Under the pieces are notes generated by a model. The model was not told the origin of the DNA. It saw only the letters and a list, made by a program, of their open reading frames with translations, and did no database searches. The position numbers and the translations under genes are program-made. Shown here piece after piece: positions 48,801 to 59,700 of a stretch of DNA of 64,000 nucleotides (positions are counted from its first letter, which is position 1; the number at the start of each line of letters is the position of its first letter). The stretch is from Nipponacmea schrenckii (Eukaryota; Mollusca; Gastropoda; Lottiidae): assembly GCA_030562195.1 (NCBI GenBank), contig JAUJPP010000012.1, forward strand, positions 15,066,001-15,130,000, in the 5' to 3' direction.

Positions 48801-49688
48801 GCCTTTTATTATCACTTAATATAAGCTTTACCTATGAGGTTTGGAAGATAAATCTAGAGAAGTATCCAGAGGTCTAGTCTCTGTTGATTGGAGTGGAAAC
48901 CGGTCTCTTTCATCTTGGCCATAATCTTCTATTAGATTATATACTCTCATTTCTGGTAGAGCTGTAAAATACAGAGAACAATGGACATTTTCATTAGAAC
49001 AAGCTATAACATACTTTATCCTACACCTTGACTACAACAGCCAACCTTTCTTGTATCATTAGTATCATTACATAAGTAACATAAAATTTGATTGGATAGA
49101 ACACTCTTGTTGACTGTATTCACTACCGGTATCCAACAAGTTCATCAAAGCGCTTTATTTACAAACAAGTGATACATGGAAGATGGCTATGGTAGATGAA
49201 GTTAGTAATACATTGGCATAAGTACAAATTACATGCTTGTATTTGAATATAAATGTCAAGGATATGACTTAATAAAATGGTTTACAGTTATCTATAACAC
49301 TTATTAGAATCACAATTTGATTTATTTTTGATTCCTGTCTTACTAGACAAACTGAACAAAAAATGAAAGACAGAAAAATTTTTTTCAAACAAAGGAAACG
49401 AAATTAAGATTCTCAAATATCCTGAATACTTGCTTGTCATTAGCCAAACTATTTTTGGCTTTGATCTTTCATATAAATTATTTTTGCTTTCTTTAAAAGT
49501 TCACACTTACACCCATCTTCCTCAGGTCTCTTTGTATCAGTGGCAAGTTTATTATTCTGGAATGGGAAGCCTTTCTCTCGTCTCTGATTGGACTGCCAAC
49601 AAGCTGGATGTTGACAATACACTCCACATGATGTTTCGTCTAACTGACCACTCTTCATACCAGCAGTACTAGTTCTAGAGGTTTCCAT
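36848..49688 (-). CDS. Uncharacterised 791-residue protein, 11 coding exons
   Basis: Coding exons, 5' to 3': 49688-49511, 48961-48832, 48406-48194, 47966-47864, 46037-45946, 45583-45545, 44997-44675, 43764-43627, 41872-41754, 38112-37947 and 37722-36848. They sum to 2,376 bp, and every junction has GT/AG and compatible phase, with no internal stop. I do not recognise the family. The N-terminus (~60 residues) has three cysteines (CGVYCQ, PAC). Residues ~105-160 are charged, with '[18 protein letters not shown]' then '[11 protein letters not shown]'. A basic SR-like patch follows ([14 protein letters not shown]). The exon at 44997 encodes the most folded-looking, probably conserved part ([19 protein letters not shown], then [20 protein letters not shown]). 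The last exon is acidic, Ser/Pro-rich and probably disordered, with two similar motifs, [12 protein letters not shown] and SFISIDIPA. No membrane segments or signal peptide are visible. The start ATG has a purine at -3, and an acceptor-like 'tttcctag' just upstream hints at a 5' noncoding exon. Confidence 0.85.
38340..41440 (-). mobile_element. Pearl-like element 4 (reversed), split by a LINE insertion
   Basis: The end block 'ccaggcaagttaatatacgc' is at 38347. Cores of ~155 bp follow ('caataact', 'ttttcaatagggttcatcc', 'agtgtttacgag') on both sides of a LINE at 38803-40680. The other end block 'catttcatgtgggcgtataa' finishes near 41437, after 'ggacagacggaccgacggac'. A core is cut exactly within 'tttcaatag|ggttcatcc'. 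It lies in an intron of the 11-exon gene. Confidence 0.65.
38803..40680 (-). pseudogene. Truncated CR1-like LINE with altered catalytic box
   Basis: The 3' end carries (TAA/ATT)n at 38803-38818. Reading leftward, the linker and start of the reverse transcriptase appear in 40557-40216 ('[12 protein letters not shown]'), followed by frame breaks and then the palm in 39887-39513 ('[18 protein letters not shown]', then '[12 protein letters not shown]', then '[15 protein letters not shown]'). The usual F/YADD box is NADD here (39738-39749), replacing the aromatic residue next to the catalytic aspartates. With the frame breaks and 5' truncation this copy cannot act. It interrupts the pearl-like element. 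Confidence 0.85.
42468..43586. mobile_element. 1.1 kb inverted-repeat element with a central hairpin
   Basis: The ends match in inverted orientation for ~65-70 bp: 'atgttcctaaagcaacgttt' on the left and its near complement at 43567-43586, extending through 'ttcacaatcccagatt'. Inside, 43251-43291 and 43327-43372 form another inverted pair ('ggctgaaaactgtct' and 'agacagttttcagcc') around a ~35 bp loop. No transposase or clear target duplication is visible. It lies in the intron between exons 8 and 9 of the 11-exon gene. Confidence 0.7.
43850..44590 (+). repeat. ~31 bp minisatellite
   Basis: There are roughly 20 or more units of 'ttcatggcaatatttgcatg' plus 'tagtttgtgtg', with small length changes. 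The frames through it (43812-44043, 44215-44421, 44493-44687) are repeat artefacts. It lies in the intron upstream of the exon at 43764-43627. Confidence 0.85.
46350..46800 (+). repeat. Purine-rich minisatellite (GGAGAGGATATGATAT)n
   Basis: Irregular repeats of 'ggagaggatatgatat' and 'ggagaggatatgataa' make one strand almost free of C for ~430 bp. It lies in the intron between exons 4 and 5 of the 11-exon gene. Homopurine tracts of this type can adopt unusual structures. Confidence 0.8.
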
Positions 49689-50710
49689 TTTCTTCTAGGA
49701 AATTATCCCTGAACATACATGGATCTTAAATTGATAAATAATAATAATAAACCCTTTATTCTACATAGGTCAGAATTGAGTCCAATAAACAAAGGACATG
49801 GTCCTATCTTACATTCAGCCATACATGATATGAAAACAAAAGCACTTATATTTTGATGTACTGGTAGGCCTATAATTTGCACCACAATTTACAAAAGCTC
49901 AAAAGGTTCAATTTTGGCATTTTTTAAATAGTTTTTATCCTTTTTATGTATTTTAAAACAAACACAAAACAAAATTTTCTTAACCAACTGGTCTACATTT
50001 GGAATTTGATGTCTGAGATTGCATTTTCTTTCAGATATTGTAAGATGAGAGATGTGCATGTGGAAAGCAATTCTAGAAATACCGGTATTCGTCTTATGTG
50101 CAGTGACAGTCAAGCTGATGTTGATAAAATGTAGAACCCCTTCGTTATTTTGACAAGCTCGAGATTTTCGGGGTCAAGTTATACTGGTAGCCCTATTAGA
50201 TTATTGAATGTTTTTCCAGAAACTTGATTTTCTGAAAAACATGACAACACACAGCTATTACGCCATAAATATAGATTCTACCTTCTATCATTACTTGTAA
50301 GTTCCATCAAAACATTTTTCTTATTTCAGGTATTTTGGATTTTCTGTTATTTTTATAGGCTATTTATTTATCTTTACTCTATTTACAATAATTATTATAC
50401 ACATAAAAATAAAAGATTTCAGTCAGCCATTTTGAAACAACTTCATGACAACGCTGTCCCGCACGGAAAAATCAAAAACAAATCTGATAAAATTCAAAAG
50501 AGGCTGAATCAGTTTATTTTAAATATGAGATAGCAATTGTATTTGATTTATTTATGGTGAATAATTTTTGTTAGTCAATTAACCATACGTCGAAAGATAA
50601 ATACAACATAATTATAACTCCGAGCCTAACCGGAAGTCGATTCATGATCGGTCAATAAAAAGTGTAGAGGAATTTATGTCGCGGAAAAGCTAACAGATTG
50701 AATCGTCAAA
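49689..50710. promoter_or_regulatory. Shared upstream region between two divergent genes
   Basis: The first coding exon of the 11-exon gene (minus, ATG at 49688) and that of the endophilin B gene (plus, ATG at 50711) are 1,022 bp apart, head to head. The region therefore likely contains both promoters and 5' UTRs. It includes repeat R1 copy 3 at 49737-49830. Its endophilin-proximal part (50430-50700) is richer in CG dinucleotides. No core promoter motif was assigned. Confidence 0.55.
49737..49830. repeat. Dispersed repeat R1, copy 3
   Basis: Starting with (AAT)n, it contains 'cataggtcagaattgagtcc' and 'aaaggacatggtcctat', ending at 'cattcagcc'. Compare 1540-1645 and 3228-3320. Confidence 0.6.
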
Positions 50711-53700
50711 ATGAATATGAAATCGAAATTGAATAAGTTTGCAGGCGATGCTGGAACTTTATTTAACAGAGCAGTACAGGTATGTCTTAATCTTAACGTG
50801 CCATGTTCTTTAAGGGATGAAAAATGGTTCCAAATGCTGTTTCGAAAATTTGGACCCGCCCACTCAGTAAGTCATTGAGTCAATCGTCAGTCCATTTATT
50901 TGATCACCCCATTCTAAGGATTTATATTTTTTTCCTCAACAATTTAGAAACGTTGTGAGTCATATCGAACTGTTGAAAAGACATCTATTCATGTGACAAG
51001 GTTTCTAGGTCAAACCTAAATATTGATAAGAGCATACTCAATCTATCCTCTGAATTGAATGTATTTCTACCATTTATAAAAATAACATGTGATTGGGGGA
51101 AAGACTGTCAGCCACAGTCTGTGCATGAGTACAGATTACATAGTCCACTTATGGACTCTGTTCAAAACAGAGTCCACGATGAGTTTCTCTTGTGAGATAA
51201 TAGCAATTATTGAAACCAGCGTAAGGCTTGAAAATAGGCATGAAATCATTGGTAGGCCTATTTAAAGCTCAAACACAAAACTAGCATTTATTTTAGTTAA
51301 TGACTTCCCAATATCGTACCGCTACAATTTTTCTGTTTTTAGCAATAAATTGTTGAATCAGCCGCCATTTTGAAATGTGTAAAATTATTCACGCAACCAT
51401 TTCCCGAGAAGAGTTACTATTAGTGTAATAACTACATGCTTTTGATGCATAAATCATGTTGAAAATTGAATATATCATATAAAATTGTTCTAATATTCAA
51501 TTTAATTAATAAGTTTCAAGTTTTAAATCAACTATTTATTATAATAACTAATATTTCGTTTTTTGTACGGTTATCGATGTGTCCAAATTTGAAGTCATGA
51601 CCTGTTTGACAGCCAATCAAATCGAAGTTGACCAAAAAATGGCAGATATGATTTTATATTTTCGACCTCCTTGTCGATCGGCCTAAAGTTTACGATAACT
51701 GAACGTAATTAGGTGTTGACCTAAATGGACTTTAGTTTGGATATGTTGTTCTATAAGAAAAATGCGTGATTGGCTGATTGCAACTAACAGTAAGCTCACA
51801 ATTTCTACACAGTGTAGACAGAATTGCGATTGTCTTCGCCTTAGACCCAAAGTAGACGGAAGGGTATTTGAAGCGCAGCGAAACCCCTTTCGTCTACGAT
51901 TTTGACTACAGATTACACATCTTGTGTTTTTCAAAGTAAAGGATTGTTCCTGTGCTTAAAGCAGCCTCTCTCTCTAGATCTATTTGAAAAAATTACAAAG
52001 AGCATTCCTGATGTGTGGTCACACACAAATTGTGGATGACATACATTAAAAAAAATTTGGATTAAAATTTTTATCTGTTCATTGCGGATATATTGATGCC
52101 ATTTCCATAAATTGTATTTTTACCACACAGTAAGATTATTCGAGAATTCAAAATTGGGGATGAAATGTAAACCATACCCTAAAACTTACCCCACGGAACT
52201 CATAAAAATCAGATTTTTAACACTAGATTGTCATTTTGATTTTCAATTTTTTTCATTTTACTATGCCTGTGCATAGCGCCTGCAAAGGAGAAAACTATCA
52301 GTTCACAGCTTAATATCCACATTCTTTTAATTACAAAGAAAGCATTTACTTCATTGTTAAATATATTTACTGTGCAGGAGTTGTAATCTAATAGTTATGG
52401 TTAATGATTTTTTGAAATAATAATCCAAATTTTTGAACGTTTGGAAGGTTGCATAGTTTGTCTACAAAGTTGTGCTTAGCCAAATCCTACAAAGAATGTT
52501 AGTATCCATTTACAACTGGGTTGTCTGGAACATGAAAGGAAAGCTGGCTCAATTGTCTTTTCGAATCCATGTTTCACCTACTACAAGAATAATAAGGCAT
52601 GGAAGGAAGCCTCATTTCATTACATGCACATTATTTTGAACACAATTTTGTCATTTTAGTACACTGAGGAAAAATTAGGATCTGCTGAAAAAACAGAATT
52701 AGATGCTCATTTTGAGAATTTACTGCAGAGAGCTGAAAAAACCAGAATATGGACAGAAAAAGTGCTAAATCAGACAGAAGCAGTTCTGCAACCAAATCCA
52801 AGTAAGCTCAAGTTTGGATATCGAAATTCTTTTTTCATTTTGAACACTAGTGGTGTTTGTAAAAAGTCTATGTTTACAAAATTTGCAAACAAGAAATGCT
52901 TTGTTGTGTAAAAGGTAAAAATTCCAAATATTTAAGTATAGAATTTCCTATTTAGAACCATTTTGAAATCATGTATAATGTGTACTGCATTATAGATTCC
53001 TGCAAAGTTGTGAATTAAAATGGCTTAGACTAATACTGTGGTCCTAGCAAAATTTCTCTAATTGCACACTTCAAAAATTGAGCTAGATTGTAAAATAAAA
53101 CCTCATTCCTCTTCATCACAGTTTAAAGATGTGGCGGGTGTCATTGTTTACTCTTTTTGAAACACCTGATGGTACTTTTCTTTTAGGAAGTCCACTACTT
53201 TTAATCACTTTAACAGAATTGACTTGCTTGTACTGATAATTATGGTTTATGCTTTGCACTGGCCCTCCTCCTACATCTAGACTAACCTAGGATGGCATAA
53301 TACTAGTATTATCTTGTGTTTGATTCAGATCAACGTATGGAAGATTTACTGTATGAAAAACTAGAGAAGAAGAAGAAAGATAGAGTGACTAATGCTGAAC
53401 AATTAGGATTATACATGGTAGATGCTGGTAATGATTATGGCCCAGGAACATCTTATGGTAAGTTTATATGTTACACTACCACACCCATACAGGTCATGAA
53501 AAAATATTGGGAGATTTGCCTGGAAAAATCGGTAGATTTTTATCAAAGTGTGTAAATTCGTGAATTTTGAAAACATGGATACAAGGTTGTTCCTAACCAT
53601 CTAAATTAATGTAGTTTTTCCGAAATTGTAATTCATGACTTCTCTCCATCATTAATTGCACAGAATGAAAGGTAAAGTAATTTTCCTTTATTGAATGGAA

Positions 53701-56700
53701 TTTGCCGCTTCCATTTTGATATTTTAATATCAAAAGTGGCCTGTTATGCAGGCAATAAATGATTGTTTACATGCTACAGTCAAATTATTAAAAGAATTAT
53801 GAAACAAAGTTGAGATAAAATTAAATTCATGATTTTAGTAAGGCATGTAAATCTACCGATAATACAAAATAAATTTTGAAACGATGTCTATGCTATTTAT
53901 AAATTACATAGAATTGACAATTATCAACAATATAGTGAAGACTTCAAAAAGAAGTTCCTGATGACAGCCAAAGATGGCTTAACCTTTATTGTACCCATAT
54001 GAGTGCTCAAGAAGTAAACGTGAACCTTGTTGAAACAATAACTTTAATCAACTGAACAAGGATAATACAATAAATTGTTGTAAAACAACCCAGTGTTTAA
54101 ATAGCTAATATAAAGAGGTTAAGTTAAGAACAATTGTTGTAAAACAACAATTGTTTAAATAGCTAATATAAAGAGGTTAAGTTAAGAACATTTGTTGTAA
54201 AACAACCCAGTGTTTAAATAGCTAATATGAAGAGATCAAGTTTAGAACATTGTTGTAGAACAGCCCAGTGTTTAAATAGCTAATATGAAGAGGTTAAGTT
54301 AAGAACATTTGTTGTAAAACAGCCCAGTGTTTAAATAGCTAATATAAAGGGTTAAGAACATTGTTGTAAAACAACCCAGTGTTTAAATAGCTAATATAAA
54401 GAGGTTAAGTTAAGAACATTGTTGTAAAACAGCCCAGTGTTTAAATAGCTAATATGAAGAGGTTAAGTTAAGAACATTTGTTGTAAAACAACCCAGTGTT
54501 TAAATAGCTAATATAAAGAGGTTAAGTTAAGAACATTTGTTGTAAAACAACCCAGTGTTTAAATAGCTAATATGAAGAGATCAAGTTTAGAACATTGTTG
54601 TAAAACAACCCAGTGTTTAAATAGCTAATATGAAGAGATCAAGTTTAGAACATTGTTGTAGAACAGCCCAGTGTTTAAATAGCTAATATGAAGAGGTTAA
54701 GTTAAGAACATTTGTTGTAAAACAACCCAGTGTTTAAATAGCTAATATGAAGAGATCAAGTTTAGAACATTGTTGTAGAACAGCCCAGTGTTTAAATAGC
54801 TAATATAAAGAGGTTAAGTTAAGAACATTTGTTGTAAAACAACCCGTGTTTAAATAGCAATATAAGAGGTTAAGTTAAGAACATTGTTGTAAAACAACCC
54901 AGTGTTTAAATAGCTAATATAAGAGTAAGTTAAGAACATTGTTGTAAAACACCCAGTGTTTAAATAGCTAATATGAAGAGTAAGTTTAGAACATTGTTGT
55001 AAAACAACCCAGTGTTTAAATAGCTAATATGAAGAGTAAGTTTAGAACATTGTTGTAAAACAACCCAGTGTTTAAATAGCTAATATGAAGAGTAAGTTAG
55101 AACATTGTTGTAAAACAACCCAGTGTTTAAATAGCTAATATGAAGAGGTTAAGTTAAGAACATTGTTGTAAAACAACCCAGTGTTTAAATAGCTAATATG
55201 AAGAGTAAGTTTAGAACATTGTTGTAAAACAACCCAGTGTTTAAATAGCTAATATGAAGAGGTTAAGTTAAGAACATTTGTTGTAAAACAACCCAGTGTT
55301 TAAATAGCTAATATGAAGAGATCAAGTTTAGAACATTGTTGTAAAACACCCAGTGTTTAAATAGCTAATATGAAGAGTAAGTTAAGAACATTGTTGTAAA
55401 ACACCCAGTGTTTAAATAGCTAATATGAAGAGATCAAGTTTAGAACATTGTTGTAAAACAGCCCAGTGTTTAAATAGCTAATATGAAGAGGTTAAGTTAA
55501 GAACATTTGTTGTAAAACAGCCCAGTGTTTAAATAGCTAATATGAAGAGTAAGTTAGAACATTGTTGTAAAACACCCAGTGTTTAAATAGCTAATATAAG
55601 AGTAAGTTAGAACATTGTTGTAAAACAACCCAGTGTTTAAATAGCTAATATGAAGAGATCAAGTTAGAACATTGTTGTAAAACAACCCAGTGTTTAAATA
55701 GCTAATATGAAGAGGTTAAGTTAAGAACATTTGTTGTAAAACAACCCAGTGTTTAAATAGCTAATATGAAGAGATCAAGTTTAGAACATTGTTGTAAAAC
55801 AACCCAGTGTTTAAATAGCTAATATGAAGAGTAAGTTAGAACATTGTTGTAAAACAGCCCAGTGTTTAAATAGCTAATATGAAGAGATCAAGTTTAGAAC
55901 ATTGTTGTAAAACACCCAGTGTTTAAATAGCTAATATGAAGAGTAAGTTAGAACATTGTTGTAAAACACCCAGTGTTTAAATAGCTAATATGAAGAGATC
56001 AAGTTAGAACATTGTTGTAAAACAACCCAGTGTTTAAATAGCTAATATGAAGAGATCAAGTTAGAACATTGTTGTAAAACAACCCAGTGTTTAAATAGCT
56101 AATATGAAGAGTTAAGTTTAGAACATTGTTGTAAAACAGCCCAGTGTTTAAATAGCTAATATAAAGAGGTTAAGTTAAGAACATTTGTTGTAAAACAACC
56201 CAGTGTTTAAATAGCTAATATGAAGAGATCAAGTTTAGAACATTGTTGTAAAACAGCCCAGTGTTTAAATAGCTAATATGAAGAGATCAAGTTTAGAACA
56301 TTGTTGTAAAACAACCCAGTGTTTAAATAGCTAATATGAAGAGGTTAAGTTAAGAACATTTGTTGTAAAACAACCCAGTGTTTAAATAGCTAATATGAAG
56401 AGATCAAGTTTAGAACATTGTTGTAAAACAACCCAGTGTTTAAATAGCTAATATGAAGAGATCAAGTTTAGAACATTGTTGTAAAACAGCCCAGTGTTTA
56501 AATAGCTAATATGAAGAGATCAAGTTTAGAACATTGTTGTAAAACAGCCCAGTGTTTAAATAGCTAATATGAAGAGATCAAGTTAGAACATTGTTGTAAA
56601 ACAGCCCAGTGTTTAAATAGCTAATATGAAGAGATTAAGTTAAGAACATTGTTGTAAAACAACCCAGTGTTTAAATAGCTAATATGAAGAGATCAAGTTG

Positions 56701-59700
56701 AGAACATTGTTGTAAAACAGCCCAGTGTTTAAATAGCTAATATGAAGAGATCAAGTTTAGAACATTGTTGTAAAACAGCCCAGTGTTTAAATAGCTAATA
56801 TGAAGAGATCAAGTTTAGAACATTGTTGTAAAACAACCCAGTGTTTAAATAGCTAATATGAAGAGATCAAGTTTAGAACATTGTTGTAAAACAGCTAAAA
56901 TGAAGAGATCAACCTTATTGTATATGCCACATGACTTTTAAGAAAAGTCCAATTGAAATTATTTGATATTTTTAAAAACAACTGAAGTTTTCAGCTTTTA
57001 TCATTAGGTTAATGCATAACTTGGTATAATGAGAAAGTGTTACAAGAAAATTGAATTAATCAAAAATAGCCAACTGAACTATATCTGAAATGACAGCTAA
57101 TGAAAGCTAATTAAGTTATTATGGATAATGTTGGTCATTATGACTAAAGCAATAAGTTGAATCATTTAAAGATAAATTGCCCCTGGGGGCTTTATTAAAT
57201 GTACAATCTTGTCTAAATTTTGATGAATGTGATTCAGTAATTAATGTTTAATGGTGAATTTCTCTATGATATTTATGCTGTGAGCTGAATAAAAGGATTC
57301 TTCAGGAAACCTCACAATTCCTGTAATGTACCGGTATGGAACCTTGTAAAAACCAGCACTTTAAATCAGACATGATTATTCCTGAAGAATCCTGAGTATG
57401 AAGCAGAAATCTAATAGTTTCTTATAATGTCATAGATTTTCTCATAGTTCTGTACACAAAAACATTATACATCCAAAGATTGTCATGATTTTGTGCTAAT
57501 GAATCATACACAACTGGCACAAGATATTTTTAAAACCTATTGAATTAGACATCAAAGTTCAAGTCTAAAACTTGGTCAATAAGTAGATTTATTAGTTGAA
57601 TTTACCAGGTTCCATTAATAAAAGATGTTCAAAGTTATTCATTTTAATTTATTATTACTTAGTTTTAGTGCATTATAGAGGGGTTATGTTATGTATAGAT
57701 TTGACACTATTTTGGACACGTTACAAAAATTTGTCGTTTTACTAAGAGGTGATATGCCTTTAAAATAGGAGATGAAACTTAATATACTGAATGTAATTTC
57801 TTAACGAGCTATATATAACATGCTAAGTTAAGTCCTAATGAAAATGTCCTAGCACTAGCTCAAGACTGACTCAAAAGATGTCAAATCAGAGTTGGTAATA
57901 AAAGTTAGTCTTGTCCCAAAAAATCTGACATACACAGCTGACAAAACATGGATGTAAAGCAGATTTCTTGGTGGGTACTGTTTGTTGGTAGTTTGAGTTA
58001 GAAGTATAAATTGATTAGAGCGTTGACAGGAAGATCGTGGGAGTTAGAAGTTTATTGATTTTATTCCACCATTCTCTCAAGACTTCACATAAACTGCCAG
58101 CCTTCTCAATTCTTAATATTGTTAGTTTATATTCTAACCATTGAACGTGATACCACATAAACAGATTAAAGTATTTAATACTTGCAACGTTTCTTTTACA
58201 TACTTAATTCTGCTCCCTTGACAGATTCTGATGAAACTTGGTCAAATTATTTAATATCTTATCCCAAAATATTGATGCCTATTGAAAAATATGAAAATAA
58301 ATAAATGTTTAATAAAATGCTGTTCCCGTTTCCGAATTTTTGTTAGCTTGTAAACATACAAAATTGCTTAATTCTTCCCAGATTTTGACATAACTTGGCA
58401 GTGCTCATCATTAACATACAAAAGTACTGTTCCCAGGTTCATAACACAGGTTCATAAAAAAAAGAAGCCAAGGTTAACTAAGCAAATATGATCATGTAAT
58501 CATGAACTGCATTTTGAAGAGCATGCTATTGTTACCGAAATTATTCTATGTTCCATAACTTTCAAAACTGTTCTATGTAAATTGACTTTCAAAAGTGTTC
58601 ATTAAAACATGTCTTTCAAAATTGTTCAATATACATGTAGCATATCTTTTAAAGTTGTTCAATATTACTTAAACTGCTCAATTGTTCTATAACATAACTT
58701 TCAAAATTGTTCAATATAACATATCTTTCAAAATTGTTCAATATAACATAACTTTCAAAATGTTCAATATAACATATCTTTCTAAATTGTTCAATATAAC
58801 ATATCTTTAAAAGCTGTTCCATATAACATAACTTTCAAAAGTGTTCAATAAAACATTCTTTCGAAATTGTTCAATATAACATACTTAAAAGTGTTCAGAA
58901 AACATATGCTTCAAATTGTTCAATTAACATACTTTAAAGTGTTCCATATAACATAACTTTCAAAAGTGTTAATAAAACATGTCTTTCATGATTGTACAAT
59001 TATATCTTTTAACAGTGTAACTAACTTAAATCTCACTTTTCTAAACATAACTTTCAACAGTTTGTATCTATTAACATAAACTCTACAATTGATGTATTGA
59101 TACTCTATTTTAGCAGTGATATCACTCAACAATTGATGTATTGAGCACTTTTAACAGGTATATCCCTATACAATTGATGTATTCAGCACTATTTTAACAG
59201 TGATATCTCTCTACAATTGATGTATTCAGCACTATTTTAACACTGATATCTCTCTACAATTAGTGTATTGAGAATTATTTTAACAGTGATATCACTACAA
59301 TTGATATATTGAGTATTATTTTAACAGATGAGGCACTGTGAGAATATTATGTTAGTGTACAGTTTATGTTGAGAAATATTAAAACTTGTGATCTATTTCA
59401 GTCTACACTTGACAAGTCCGTTGAACTCTTGTTTGCAATTTGAGACAAATTTTATTGCACACCATCAAACTAACTGGAAATATTTTGTTATAATATTAAT
59501 TAGATATTTATTAATTGCAATTTTTTCTGTTATCAGACCAATTAGTTAGTACTTATTCAATTATATTTCAGTACAAAAATGCTCACATGTTTAAAATCAC
59601 ATGATTGAATTTGTCAACTCAGCATTGCTTTCAGAGGATGGTTTTATTTCATAATTAGTAATATATTATAATGACATCTTCTATTATTTTTAGACCTGGC

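Noticed and set aside
53316..53555. 79-codon frame as a stand-alone protein
   Set aside because: It contains endophilin B exon 3 (53329-53457), and the C-terminal part is read-through into the intron after the GTAAGT donor.
54045..56905. CRISPR-like array
   Set aside because: The ~58 bp units are contiguous and nearly identical with no unique spacers, and the array lies in a eukaryotic intron. It is a minisatellite.
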